From assembly GCA_038501195.1 (NCBI GenBank), contig JBBPUQ010000008.1:2800501-2864500 (forward strand): a stretch of 64,000 nt of DNA, in the 5' to 3' direction. Source of the DNA: Nemania diffusa (Eukaryota > Ascomycota > Sordariomycetes > Xylariales > Xylariaceae). Shown here piece after piece: positions 1 to 12,922 of the stretch (the first letter of the stretch is position 1; the number at the start of each line of letters is the position of its first letter). The notes under the pieces are model-generated. The model was not told where the DNA came from. It worked only from the letters and a program-made list of their open reading frames with translations, and made no database searches. The translations under genes were made by a program, and so were the position numbers.

Positions 1-505
1 TCGCCGTCAACAACACTCAAGGATTCTGGCAGTTCACTAGCGACCAATTTGCTGTTGATGGCGGAAAGGCGCAGACCTCAGTTGCTGGTAACCAGGCTAT
101 TGCTGACACTGGCACAACCCTCCTCCTCGCTGACCCCGCTGTCGCCACCGCCTACTACGCCCAGGTTGACGGCGCACAGAATGACGCACAGCAGGGTGGC
201 TTCACGATTCCCTGCGACGCTACGCTCCCCGATCTCCAGGTCGCCATTGGCGATGCTATGGCGACCGTGAAGGGCGCTGATCTCAACTTTGCCCCTGTTG
301 ATGCCGCCGGTACAAGTAAGTCTACTATATCCCCTCTTAAACTATCAGTGAGAATCCGTGCTGACTCCACGCCACAGCATGCTTCGGTGGTCTCCAGGCT
401 GGCGAGTCGGGCGGCCTACAAATCTACGGAGACATCTTCTTCAAGAGCAACTTCGTTGTTTTCAACGGAGGTAACACCACACTTGGTTTCGCACAGCATG
501 CTTAA
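1..505 (+). CDS. Secreted aspartic protease (pepsin A1 family), 3' part
   Basis: This is the C-terminal lobe of an endothiapepsin/aspergillopepsin-type acid endopeptidase; the 5' part lies outside the window. Coding runs 1-315 and 378-505 around a 62-bp intron (316-377, GTAAGT...CACAG). The second catalytic motif is visible as IADTGTTLLL, the DTG aspartate of the C-terminal lobe. Other family marks are an FTIPCDATLPDL strand, the CFGG loop that gives the second Cys of the conserved disulphide, GDIFFKSNFVVFN, and the terminal LGFAQHA. The end of the protein matches the usual family end, so nothing is missing at the 3' side. Such enzymes are secreted and digest external protein at acid pH. It converges with the chitinase gene, leaving 1.3 kb between the stops. 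Identification is firm; the exact subgroup is not. Confidence 0.93.
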
Positions 506-1815
506 TTGATGTATATATTTGAAATATGACGGGTTTTCTGGGCGTGGAGGCAATCGACCTAGAGATAACGATAGACGCTAAAAAAAAGAATTAGCTGATG
601 GCAACATATTACTTGATCAATGACTTGACTTGTTTACTTTATACTAATTGTTTGCCTGAATGCCTTACTAAATATTTGCCTTCAAATATTGAGTACCTTA
701 TTATCTAATGTCTTAGACAATAATCAGAACGTAACCTTGTCTCACTAGTTGACATGAGAGTACATGAATTACTATGTAAGACCAGTTCTTGGTGTAACCC
801 ATGGCAAAAGTATATGAGTTCCAGAGATACGAGGCAGGCTCTACAACCACATCGGTATCTTTAATACGGAGCTGGCAAAGGCTCTTCGCTAATAATCTCA
901 ATCTTGAGATCAGGCTAAGCGCCGAGATTACAATACTAACAAGTCAGCATAATAGCATTAGGACCGCTTTATACGAAAACGCCTCTCGCCAATCGATGAC
1001 ATACTCGGGTTGTATTCTACGGCCCTATAGCGGATACACGCCCCTCTCGCTGCTATCACCTTGCTTACTTCTAGACCTAGGCCGTGAAACGGATCTAACA
1101 GAGCAGCGAGCAAGCCAGACATCGTGAAGCACCTCAAATCCAAGTGGTAGGCTCGCTGTTGTCGTTGAAAACTCGTGCATCGCGCCCAAGGCACATTTGT
1201 AGCTTAATATAGAGAGTATAGCAAATGGTTTGACGAGTAGAACATAACACTGAGTATATCCAAGCTCTACAATAAAATACAATATCGAATTCGAATGTCC
1301 TCAGCTAATGGATAGTATCCTGTAACAAGGTTTGGAACTTAGAAATAGGTGTAGATCACTTGAAAGATCAGAAACTAGGCTGTGGCAATGTCAAAGACCT
1401 TGGTTGTGAGAACCCCGAACGTGATGAGGAGCGTGGAGCGGCGCCCAAGTTCGCACTTATAACCGCCGATGAGTAAGACAAATACGATACTAGCAAGAAC
1501 GCGAAGAATGCAGAGAATAAGCGCCGGTCATAGCCTGTGATGTTGCAATATATACAAGCGAATATATACATAAGTATACCACCCCAAGCAACTCTTGGAA
1601 GCGAAAACGAGAGCAGTCAGGACAACCTGTGAAAGAAAAGCGAGTGTAATCTTTTCCTCAACCCCATTCCAATTACCATTCCTATTTCCCATGCGCCTCA
1701 CTAATGCAGCCAGTCCACCACAGATAATCCAACTCCAACCCATGCGCGAGCCCAAGGCCCCGATAGCAAAAACCCAACCGAGCCGCAGCGTCGCTAAGCA
1801 GCGAGCTCGTCCAAT
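506..1815. other. Convergent intergenic region, no gene seen
   Basis: These 1.3 kb lie between the protease and chitinase stop codons. Reading frames here are short, overlap on both strands and resemble no family. The DNA should hold the two 3' UTRs and terminators. AT-rich stretches just after the protease stop (around 560-700) are plausible polyadenylation zones. No repeat or RNA gene was recognised. Confidence 0.6.
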
Positions 1816-3339
<1,524 letters not shown>

Positions 3340-3440
3340 GATGGTTTAGATCTCGAGAAGGACAGAGTGATCTAGAGACGAAGCGTTGATCGAGGATGCT
3401 TGATCTTGTTGGGAAGGAAAGGAGTCCGCAGACTTGGGGG

Positions 3441-3450
3441 ATATATATAC
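3441..3450 (-). promoter_or_regulatory. TATA-box candidate for the chitinase
   Basis: A TATATAT run lies about 100 bp upstream of the chitinase ATG on the minus strand, embedded in otherwise mixed sequence. Position and sequence fit a core TATA element; this is inferred from spacing only. Confidence 0.45.
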
Positions 3451-6400
3451 TTATGCTTGACTCCTATACCATAGCCATAAGAGGGGAAATAGGCTATTCA
3501 CGTGGGTTGAGGAGGTAGGTGAGACAAGGCATGTACGGCCTGGCAGTGGAATGTTGGAACTGAGGGTTGGTAATCGATACATCTAACCTAGAGCTCAGCA
3601 CCTCCATCCACACGATGGCTGGATCCTAGATCCAAAGCAGCAACGTTGCCAGCCCCCATGCCAGTACCGGTGCTTGCGAAATGGGTAGTTGTGTGAAGAA
3701 GAGGGTAGCTTTGTCTTCCAATCTTGCCAGCATGATTTTTCCCTCGGCATTGGCTACCTAGGGCTACGGCAGTAAAATGAACCTCGTTTTCAATCAAGCG
3801 CGTCTATGAAAAAACCCGTGAGAGCCACTTGCACTCGTGCGCCATCTAGTCCGCACATGGAAGGTGGTGGACATTGTCAATGTGTCTTTGTCTTGCATGC
3901 GCAAACTTGAACCTCTCGACAATGGAACAGCCTACTTTTTATTCAGGGGAAACTCACGAGAATCGCCAATCAGAGCTCAGGCCTTTCAACAAAGCTCTGT
4001 CGCATGCTCTGTTCACGCGAAGGCGCCCTACCCATAGTAGGGAGCCAGTGGCTTATGGCAAGGTTGCATTGAACACTCATCTCCGGCTCTCACACCACAC
4101 CATCATTTGATTGTGTAGTGTCCCGCGCCAGCTGTCATCTTGGTTATCATGTGGGAAAATAGATTATCAATTAATCCTGATAACTTTCTGACCCGCGCGC
4201 GCGCATCTCTGACTTTCCGGTTTGCACGTCTTTAGCCACCTTGTTTGCGCTACGACTGCTGTTTATAAAAGTCGCTACGACCCGGAAACCAGGACTACAA
4301 ACCAGCAAAAACCCAGAGGAAACCAAAGTTCACGCATGATCAGATGATTAAACATCCAGCTTGGAATTTGCGTTAGTGTCGGCACAAGGAGCTAACCAGC
4401 CCCATACCAAGAAACTAGCCATGCCTTACATATGTCTTTCCTAATCCCCGCATACATTGATGAGCACCAGGCTCAGTGGCTGTTTTTAGTTCCGGCCATA
4501 CCTACTCTGATAAGGGATTTCCTCATTCGGGCTATCTCCCGGCGCAGCCAATCAACTGCTGGCTGGGCAAGCTGAGGTTGTTGTTCTCGAGTATTTACAT
4601 AGAATAGTCCCCCCAAGATAGGAGCACCCTAGATACCGATTCATGGTCAGCTTCCTGTTGCATCAAGTATCGTGAGTCTGTTTGCAACGTTACTGGATTT
4701 GATGACATGAAGCCTAACAAATGCCAAGACGCAGAGGGACTCCGTTGTCACTGTCCTCTCCTCATGGCCGGCGGGTGATAGAGCTGTGATGACTTGCATC
4801 TTTGATATCTAAGCAGATTCATAGGAACCTCACAGATAGAGACCCCATCACGGGCTTTCTCGGTATCTGACGGGTGCAACAGCGTGACGTGGTATTCGAT
4901 TGTGCTCGAGATGCCTAGATGCTCGTCTCCATGAAGACCCCGGAACTACTCTATCAGGCCCCGACAAAAGACCTAATAGCATGAATTGCCAAAGTACATT
5001 CCAATTTTCGCAGCTGAACACGGCCGTTGCGCTGTAGTCCTGCAAAGGGGATTCGGGCCGAGGATAGATCTGGCAGTGACCATAAAGCTGGGAGGAGCTC
5101 GGCAGCGTGCCGGATGAGCGACGGCACGGAAACAAAGCCCCGCGCCCCCAAATAACTGATAAGCCGGGAGGTGCTATATCAGATCAGATAGGCCTTCATC
5201 GCGTCCTTACTGACGAACGCCAATGTCTTAGATACCGGCTAGGTACCATTTAGAAGACCTGATTGCGACAGATGAAAGAAGTATGATGGAGAACAGAGCA
5301 CAGAATATAGGATACTGTAACCTGGAATGGCAACCAGCTGCAGTGTAATTGATTTGAATCAATTAAGTGGATAGAGCCAGACCAACCGAAAATACCGGAT
5401 GAACCTATTGTGAGGCTCTAAAGGGGGGTTTACAAATCAGCCATACATGTCGCGTTCTCGAGCCTAGATTCCCTGGTGTAGTACCACTATGTAAACTCCC
5501 TTGTTACGATCACCCTGGATGGAGATGTAAGTATGCATATGGCCCTATGCGTCGATCTATAGTCTCTATGCGTCAGAGGTTATTTCACAGCTGCGATGAA
5601 TGGACTTTCCTTGTTGGGGATAACTGTTGAAACTATGGGATGGTACGCTAGACAAGCATGGGTTAAACTTATGTCTAGATCGGATGCTTTCGAAAAGTAA
5701 CGGCACCATAGAAGGAATAGAGGGCATAACAAACGGCAGTACCAAAGGAAGTAGGGAAACGATCGACAATCCCATTGCTCGTTGGGGCAGGTCAGGGGCT
5801 CGAGAGCTCGGGCCATGCGCCATGTGCATACCTAAGTAGGTATTATATCTAACACCATTACCTGATAATCTACGTAGGTATCGTGAAGCTTAACCTACCA
5901 GCCACCATACCAGCTCCTTTCCCATCTCATTGGCGCCCTACCAATTCAGAGACAGCATGACGTTGTGAACCTTTATACTAAAGCCTCCTCAACTACGACT
6001 ACCGGTTACATACTCGTGTTCCCCGAGGCCAAACATCTGCGCGTCAGCGTCACCGAGCCCCATGCATGTATGCATGTTTTAAAGTCATGAGGTTCTTCGA
6101 GCAGATGGATCAGTTCCTTTCAATAACTTACTGCAGACTTCGGGGTAGTAATTACACAGCACTGTTACAGGTTCAATGTCTAGCTACACAGATACCTACG
6201 TTGCAGTCGGAGCTTGATTCCGACATGATTGCTACCTAGTAGGTATTCACGACCGCAGCCCTCGCCCTCTGGTCAAATCGATTTTTGATTGATTTCATGT
6301 CTGAATGATATGACTTACGGCCGTCCGCCGCCTGTCGGCGTTTGTGATACCTTAGACGGCATCACAGTTTCATCCGGTTCATCCGTAAGCAACAGCATGG

Positions 6401-9114
6401 CTTACGTCTTAATCCGTGTAGTAGGTAATACAATATTCTGACCCTGTGCCTCTATGCAACACTATTTGGATACACATGATATTGCATAGAGTTTAACAAC
6501 TATCCTGATGTGTAATACCCAAAGGAGATATAATACAACTCTATCACACTTTTGATGACCCTCGAGCTCAATGCGCCTTCTCTACTACCTGGATCATGAT
6601 CAACTAACTCATTTTCGTAGAGACCTAAACATAATTAGCTCTTCTCTTTGCTAACTTCCCAACATGGGGTCACTCATCTCATAGTCTCACTTATGCTCAG
6701 CCCTTATGACAAGAGCAGCCAGTTAGAAACTCACTCATATAGAATGGTCGTCCATCACAATACTAGCGCAGTGAGAAAATCGCCGCAACCTTTACCTAAC
6801 TCTCACGGCGCGTTCGCATAAGATAACTATCTACAATTGGTACTCGGCTTCCTGTAAGAAAAGGGCATGGGATTGAACGGCTCTAGATAAGAGATAGTGT
6901 GTTTTTTTTTACTTATGTTACACATGTATAGAGGCGGGGCAAACAATTGCGCGCCGTTGTGACACATAGTCACCGACTAAAATCAAGCGAGAGAAGACTC
7001 ATAGCGACAGCCGTTACCTGCAGCGCCAACATGTGCTATTATCTTGATCGAAGAGCCGGGGTCCCGTTGAGTCATCCATGTACACTCACGCTCTATCTAG
7101 CATTATAAGGAGCATCAATTTCTCATTTCATGAAGATGGATATAGTCATCCAATTCGCAAAGAGCAATTGTATATCGAAAGTTTATTTGTGCCCAGGCAG
7201 CCGGTACTGTCTCTCGGCCCGCTCCGCTCCCATGGATCGGCACTTCGTGTGTCCCCAATCCGTGCACTGGTGCTGGGTTGAGGTCCTTTGAAATCAATTC
7301 GGTTTTATAAGGGATAGCAAGGGCCCTTTTCAATTTCAGTATATCAGCTTAATCTGATATCAGTTTCGGGACCGAACAGGTGAGACCTGCGCGAGCAGAG
7401 ATAAGAGTGAAGTTGCTTTGCACTTGGGAGGCATGTGAGTTATCGCGCAGGGCACATGCTTACTTACACCATGTCCCAATGCTAAAGGGAAAACGAGAAA
7501 AGAAAAAAAAAAGGGGGAAAGGACAGGGAAAGGGAAAGAAATCGTGGCATAAATTGAAGATATATCTTGCACTGATGGATATTCTGTATATAAACAGAAC
7601 ATTGCCTAAAGATCCCAGACGACAGCTGTAGAAATGAAAGATTCATGTCTCCACGTCTCACCCCACCATCAACTAGACCGTTTAGTCTAGCCAACTCACC
7701 TATATAAGCCATCCAGGTATGATTACTACGATGACATGGCGTTTGCAATCATATGGTTCGACTCGGTCATACAATTAGGTATGCTAGACAAAAATGGTGA
7801 GTTAGGAGGCATTCCGGAGTCTGGGGAAGCTGACGCAAGTTACGCGTCGCGGGGTAAGTGAGCCTAAAAGGTGTGAAGAGCGGCGGCGGCTGTTTGAGTG
7901 TGATGCCATGGATTCAAACGACCAAGCACCAATGGCAAGCGTTTGGGCTAACCTGTTTGAAACTCGTATGCGGCTCTCCCACCCATTTCGGCCATGTTCG
8001 GGCTAGAGCGTAGACTCTAGAGAGACCGGGCAATACTGGTCCCCGGTGTTGTTTGTTTGCTCTGACGTGTGAGAACCGGGGGGGAAACGTGGGACGGCGC
8101 AAACGCAAGACCCAAATGTCAACCACAAGTCCGCCGCGATCGCATCGCAAACGGAGGAGATCATGCAGGTGAAAGGTGAACACGTCGAGAAGCCCATGTC
8201 CACTGCTACATGGATTCGTCCATGCCTCAGCTGTTTTCTAGCGCATGCTTTGCGGGCAGCGCTCCATGTACCAGTAAGATGGCAGAACGTGGTGCACTTA
8301 CACCGCCGGGATTACAATCGCTGGAGTCATTGGACAAGATGCGCCTCAACAAAGGCTTTCCATTTGAGCATGCTATGATTAAGAGAACGAGATAATAGGA
8401 AATAGGACGTGAGAGATATAATCCCCAGTTTAGTAGTTCGGGTTTAGAGGACACAGGAAGAAAAAAAAAACACAATGAACAGGAGGTTGCTGTTGTTGTT
8501 GTTGTTTTGGTTAAATTCAAGGGGGCGGTGCAACATCAAGGAACACATGTTGGCGTCAACGAATATGGATATCGACTATCGACTATCGACCAACCGACAG
8601 ACGGACAGATAGACAAATCTTCCCCAACCTCGTGAGTTTTCTTCCGCTCCCCGGCTCGTACTATAGTAACCTAGCATCTAAGGCGGCGAATGGGATACTG
8701 GATAGCATCCTATTTCAGCTGCCTTCAATTTGCTTTCATTCAATTTTATGCAATTTCTGCTGATCGGCAGGAATTAGATGGGTAGACGGACTTATAAGAT
8801 TGCGCCATTGAAGCTGCTTGCAAGCGCAGTCCTTAACGCGATATTATAGCGGCCAATATCGGGCGGTTAGCTAAGTAACTACCTAAGCTAGGTAGGTAGG
8901 TAAGGTAAGGTATGCGTAAGGTAGGTAGGTAGGTCGCTGCCAGGCCGGTGCCAGTGCCGCACGCCTTAGGTCCTTCTGTATTAACCATTGCCAGGTAGGT
9001 ACAGAGCATGTAGGTATTGCCCATTAATGATTAGAGAAATATCTACCTGTATCTAGGAACCTGGAGCAATGGAAGCGAGCGGGCGCGACAAACCCACACA
9101 ACACACATATAGGC
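3451..9114. other. Gene-poor intergenic stretch (5.7 kb)
   Basis: No gene could be supported here. The reading frames are short (under about 100 codons), lack family motifs and do not join across plausible introns. Visible landmarks are a (GC)n run near 4195-4203, a poly-purine patch at 7487-7540, a (GTT)n run near 8488-8505, a triple ATCGACT tandem at 8572-8590, and a TAGG/TAAGG microsatellite at about 8886-8935. The distal promoter of the chitinase (minus strand) should occupy the left end. Confidence 0.5.
8886..8935. repeat. TAGG-type microsatellite
   Basis: Imperfect (TAGG)n/(TAAGG)n repeats follow one another, with a break at ATGCG. The same core recurs in short runs elsewhere in the window (about 11333-11350, 37795-37806, 58318-58332), so it is a genome-wide simple repeat rather than a local signal. 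Confidence 0.75.
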
Positions 9115-9184
9115 ACCTCCTCTCTTCCGTCCTCGCGTCCTCCCTTCTCTTCCTCCCAACTTCTCTCTCCCTCTCTCTTTCAAC
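9115..9184 (+). promoter_or_regulatory. CT-rich promoter/leader tract
   Basis: About 70 bp of nearly unbroken pyrimidine (CCTCCTCTCTTCC... CTCTCTCTTTC) lie 300 bp upstream of the ATG of the basic protein gene. CT-rich tracts next to the transcription start are typical of strongly expressed filamentous-fungal genes. The region between it and the ATG would be a long leader. Confidence 0.55.
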
Positions 9185-9481
9185 CCGCAGACCTTTTCGT
9201 TCTCAATAGATAAACACGCTGTTTTCCGAATCTCGCAGAAGCCCTCTTTTTCCAAATTTGCGCCTTTGCAGAGTCTTCCAGAAACAGACAGACAGACCTG
9301 TCGCAATCCCCGTTGTATGTAAGCCGCTCGCTCTCGTGTGCACCTCCTGCGTGTCGCATTCCGTCTCGCGTCTGCATCGTGTGTCGCACAACATATTGCG
9401 ACTCCTCAGTCTCGAGACTACGTTGTATTCTAACCCTACGACCAGCTTTGACTACCCAATCCTCTCGAAATCGCGTCCAAG

Positions 9482-10068
9482 ATGCCGCGCGAAGGTACAC
9501 GGTCCGCCACTGGCAACTCGCGCCCGCGCGTCTTCCAGACCGTTGACACCGCGCCGGCGATCAAGCGCACGACCAAGCCCAAGGCTAACAAGTCGTCGGT
9601 CGAGCCCACTGTGAAGCCCGTGAAGCCCGCTGGAGTCACAAAGAAGAAGGTAGCCCCCAAGAAGGACGGCGCTGTTGCCAAGGTACGTTGAATATCGCAT
9701 CTCTTCTTCACTTGTGTATGTGACGTCCTTGGTATGCCTGATGTCGAAAGGCCCACTAGAAACACGTTGCCTTTGGTCTCTTCGCGTGTCTGGTGTGTAT
9801 CGCGTCGCGACGTCTTGTCTAGTCTTGTCTTCGTATTGACACGATCCTGTCTCCTGCTACGTCGTCTTCGGTTAGAGGTTCACAAGCAGCTCGGAAGGAT
9901 AATATTGACCCCGCTAACGTCTTTCGCAGGTCAAGGCTACCGTCAAAAAGGTTGAGGCTAAGGCAAAGAAGGTAACGAACCCATTCCCACCACCGTGTTC
10001 ATCTTCTATCTGTGGTCTAACAGATTCTTTAGCCTGTCTCCAAGCCAAAAGCTGTTGCGGCCAAATAG
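9482..10068 (+). CDS. Small Lys/Pro/Ala-rich basic protein, H1-tail-like
   Basis: Three exons (9482-9682, 9930-9971, 10033-10068) encode 92 residues. Intron 1 is 247 bp (GTACGT...CGCAG) and intron 2 is 61 bp (GTAACG...TTTAG); every junction is in phase 0. The protein starts MPREGTRSATGNSRPRVF and becomes a chain of K, P, A and V with repeats such as KPVKPAG and TKKKVAPKK, ending VSKPKAVAAK. It has no acidic patch, cysteine, signal peptide or membrane segment. The composition resembles the C-terminal tail of histone H1 or other small nucleic-acid-binding chromatin proteins, so a nuclear role is inferred, but no folded globular domain is present. The long CT-rich leader suggests strong expression. 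Function is unknown. Confidence 0.75.
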
Positions 10069-11503
10069 ATGCCAGTTCTACCATTATGAGCACTCAACAG
10101 TCTTTTTCAAGACACCGCTTTTTAGGGAACGGGCTGCCTGACAAGAGAGCCCTTAATAACCCCCTACGGCGTTATCTTAGGGGATGGTAACAGCTTCTTG
10201 CTTGGTCTGTTTACCATACATTTCATTTGAATTTATTCCTGTTGCAAGCACACTTGTGTGTTTAGTCTCTATATCCGCAAGGTGTTCGCCAGAAAAACTT
10301 TATCTCCGGGCGGTTATCGTATTATTGGGCGTTGGGGAAGTGGGATCATAAGGACGGGCGGATGAGGGAATCGTATGATTGTATTATGAGGCCAGTTTTT
10401 GTTCTTTATAGGTCCCGGAATTGATTTTAAGTCTTAAATGCAAGGACTCCCGCAGGTCCTTTCTCTCTTTTATTATTCTCGCTGTGATAAGCCCCGTTGG
10501 CCTTTTCTTCTACAAGCTTGTAGATTCTAGGGGCGCAAGTCTATTCTCACCTCTCACTCACAATAGTCACTCTGTTGCAGTTCATTATCAACCCTTGCCC
10601 CTTTCGCGCTCTAAATATCTACAACAGTGGATTATTGGAACCAAAAGAGGGGCCGCATATTATTACGTGACAGGATTTGGACTACTATACTAGAATGCCC
10701 AGTCTCCGTAAGGGAGAGCGCTCAATATGAGAGCATCCTAGGACGTCAACTTACTAGGTACTCTACATCAAAAGTAATTAGATTAAAGTACCCACAGGGA
10801 ACAATGAAGTAAAAGAAAAAAAAAAAAACACCAGAGATTCGCTGGGCGATCTGGCGCCCATAAGAATTAAATGTTGAAGACATATTAGTTCTAAACTAGA
10901 GTAATTGGAGGTGAAAACTGCTGTATAATTCATTACATAACAGTGTAAGAATTGACCACATTAGAATAAACTAAATGTTATTTGTAGAGCACGCAGCAGA
11001 TATTGTTTTTGAAGTGAACCAAATGCTGTTTACGTGCTAATCCCATGGCGATCCGTTTAGTTCTTTACGATAGTGCCAGGGCACGAACCACTACTTTGTA
11101 CTTACAACTAAATATAATGCTAACGGCTAGGCTAGAGCAACAATAACACTACGACTCTGCTAACACCTGCGTCAATAGCTCTAAAGGCTTACAAGGTTCT
11201 CGGCGCAAAGATCGAATATTGCCGCCGAATTAGTAGCTGTGTCGGTGACGATTTTTTCCCCCTTGTTTAAATCCCTAGGTGTTTTATTAGCCACAAGACA
11301 AGCCACCACACAGCCACATTATATCTACACATACCTAGGTACCTAGGTATATAGAGTTTCTTTACTTGGCCAATGAGAGATGTAAGAGCAGAGGAGAGAT
11401 CAACAAAGCTCATTCTACCTAGCAACGTTCTCTTACCACCTCTTCTATCACGCCACTGTCTACCTACTTACCGTCTGTTAATCCTGAGGATCAAGACCAC
11501 GGA
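10069..11503. other. Intergenic, no gene seen
   Basis: The 3' UTR of the basic protein gene lies at the left and the promoter of the PDDEXK-like gene at the right. A palindromic ACCTAGGTACCTAGGT run occurs at about 11335-11350. The one longer frame (10421-10693) has no family features and is preceded by AT-rich non-coding-looking sequence. Confidence 0.5.
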
Positions 11504-12922
11504 ATGAATATCCATTCGTGGCTTGACAGTATCCAGCTCCAACCTTTAACGGATGTTGGGCTACAACAACTACAATGGCCTACACCGATGCCCTCCATAG
11601 GTGCAGATTTGAACGCGTCAACACCCTTTCCAAACAAGAGACGCCGACCCGAAAACGATAATAATAATAATGATATAAATGATATAGACTTAGATCCTAT
11701 GCCGAGGGGAAGGGCTATTTTATCAAACTCGGACAGAATCAGCCACTATTCATCAGGCACGCCCAGCACATCCCCGACGAAGCGCTTAATGCACCTAGAG
11801 ATCGCCCCAGTTAACCCCCTTTTGGTGGCGCAGTTTAGCAGGAACGATACCCGAATTCCAGCAGATCTTGACAAAATGCTAGATGATTTAGAGGATTTTG
11901 ATAGTCGTGTTGGTATTGTACCTGACTACCTCGCTTTAGAGATCGAAGCACGTGCAAAACATAACCGTGAACTTAACAACTTTCGGCCTTCGAGGTTCTA
12001 CCAAACTAACGAGACTATTTTAAATACAAACCCAAAACTCTGTTTAAACGGAGTTTTAGAAGTTTTTTCAGAAGCGATGGAGTGCTTTAACGAAGAACAG
12101 TCAGAGGCGGCTTGGAATGCCCTCGTTCATTGGCCCGTCGTCCGACTGGCTTTAGGACCTATGACAGGTTCCGCGGAAGTAGCAGCAGATAAAAGAACTC
12201 AGAGCCAGACCTATCAAGTTCATGTTGGCGCTATGCCCTGCACAACAGCAAGACTACAAAGTCGTCAACACGGTGCAGTAGACTACTGCCTTTTTATCGA
12301 TCCTTCGAAGGATGATGCTCAACAGATTAACAAGATACGGGAAGCACGAGAGTATATTAACCACACTGATTATCATCCCTTACGACAGCGGCCGATTGTG
12401 CTTAGCGCCAAGTCTATGGAACCCAGTGGTAGCTATAAAGATGCACAAAGACAGCTTGGTGTCTGGCAAGCTGCGCAGTGGGCTCTTCTTGAAGATCTAT
12501 TACAATCTAGTGCAACGCAGTCTGCACTTATTCCCTTCCTTCCGGCCCTCATCATCCAAGGCCATGAATGGTCTTTTGCCTCTACTACAAAGTCTGGTAG
12601 GCATACGGTATGTATTAGCAGTCCTCTCCGTACTACACTATTCCAGTCTTTGCTTCATGCTAATCAGCTATCTATTCTCAGATATTATGGGTCGGGCAGA
12701 CTATTGGGCGCACCAATTCCGTCCTTGGCATATTCCAAATCATTCATGCCTTACGGCATATTGCGGCGTGGATACGTGACACCTACTGGCCCTGGTACAG
12801 GCGTGCGATTTTGCAGATACCGGAAAACAAGAAGGCAGTACAGGATTAGACAAGGAGGTCTTGTTGATTCAAGCATAATGTACATGGAGTTTTATAATAC
12901 TCAAGGCAATAGAAGCTACTAG
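11504..12922 (+). CDS. PD-(D/E)XK nuclease-like domain protein
   Basis: A single-exon gene of 472 residues. The N-terminal third is low-complexity (basic KRRRPENDNNNN stretch, Ser/Thr-rich). From about residue 190 it follows the fungus-specific PD-(D/E)XK nuclease-like family (PDDEXK_12): WNALVHWPVVRLAL, MPCTTARL, VDYCLFIDP with Asp260, INHTDYHPLRQRPIVLSAK, QLGVWQAAQWALLEDLL and LPALIIQGHEWSFA. In members I recall, the strand after PIxxS carries an E-x-K pair. Here the equivalent residues read A302-K303-S304-M305, so the metal-ligand Glu and the Lys appear lost, although Glu306 follows. No targeting signal is seen. These proteins are often multicopy and lie near repeats; their biological role is unsettled. 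Family assignment is good; loss of activity is inferred from alignment by eye. Confidence 0.8.
   Translation: MNIHSWLDSIQLQPLTDVGLQQLQWPTPMPSIGADLNASTPFPNKRRRPENDNNNNDINDIDLDPMPRGRAILSNSDRISHYSSGTPSTSPTKRLMHLEIAPVNPLLVAQFSRNDTRIPADLDKMLDDLEDFDSRVGIVPDYLALEIEARAKHNRELNNFRPSRFYQTNETILNTNPKLCLNGVLEVFSEAMECFNEEQSEAAWNALVHWPVVRLALGPMTGSAEVAADKRTQSQTYQVHVGAMPCTTARLQSRQHGAVDYCLFIDPSKDDAQQINKIREAREYINHTDYHPLRQRPIVLSAKSMEPSGSYKDAQRQLGVWQAAQWALLEDLLQSSATQSALIPFLPALIIQGHEWSFASTTKSGRHTVCISSPLRTTLFQSLLHANQLSILRYYGSGRLLGAPIPSLAYSKSFMPYGILRRGYVTPTGPGTGVRFCRYRKTRRQYRIRQGGLVDSSIMYMEFYNTQGNRSY

Noticed and set aside
3588..5829. Several 60-95-codon frames in the left gene-poor stretch
   Set aside because: None shows a motif, and joining them by plausible introns did not give a consistent protein.
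12312..12779. 155-codon second frame inside the PDDEXK-like gene
   Set aside because: Shadow of the real frame; the PDDEXK motifs all lie in the 472-codon frame.
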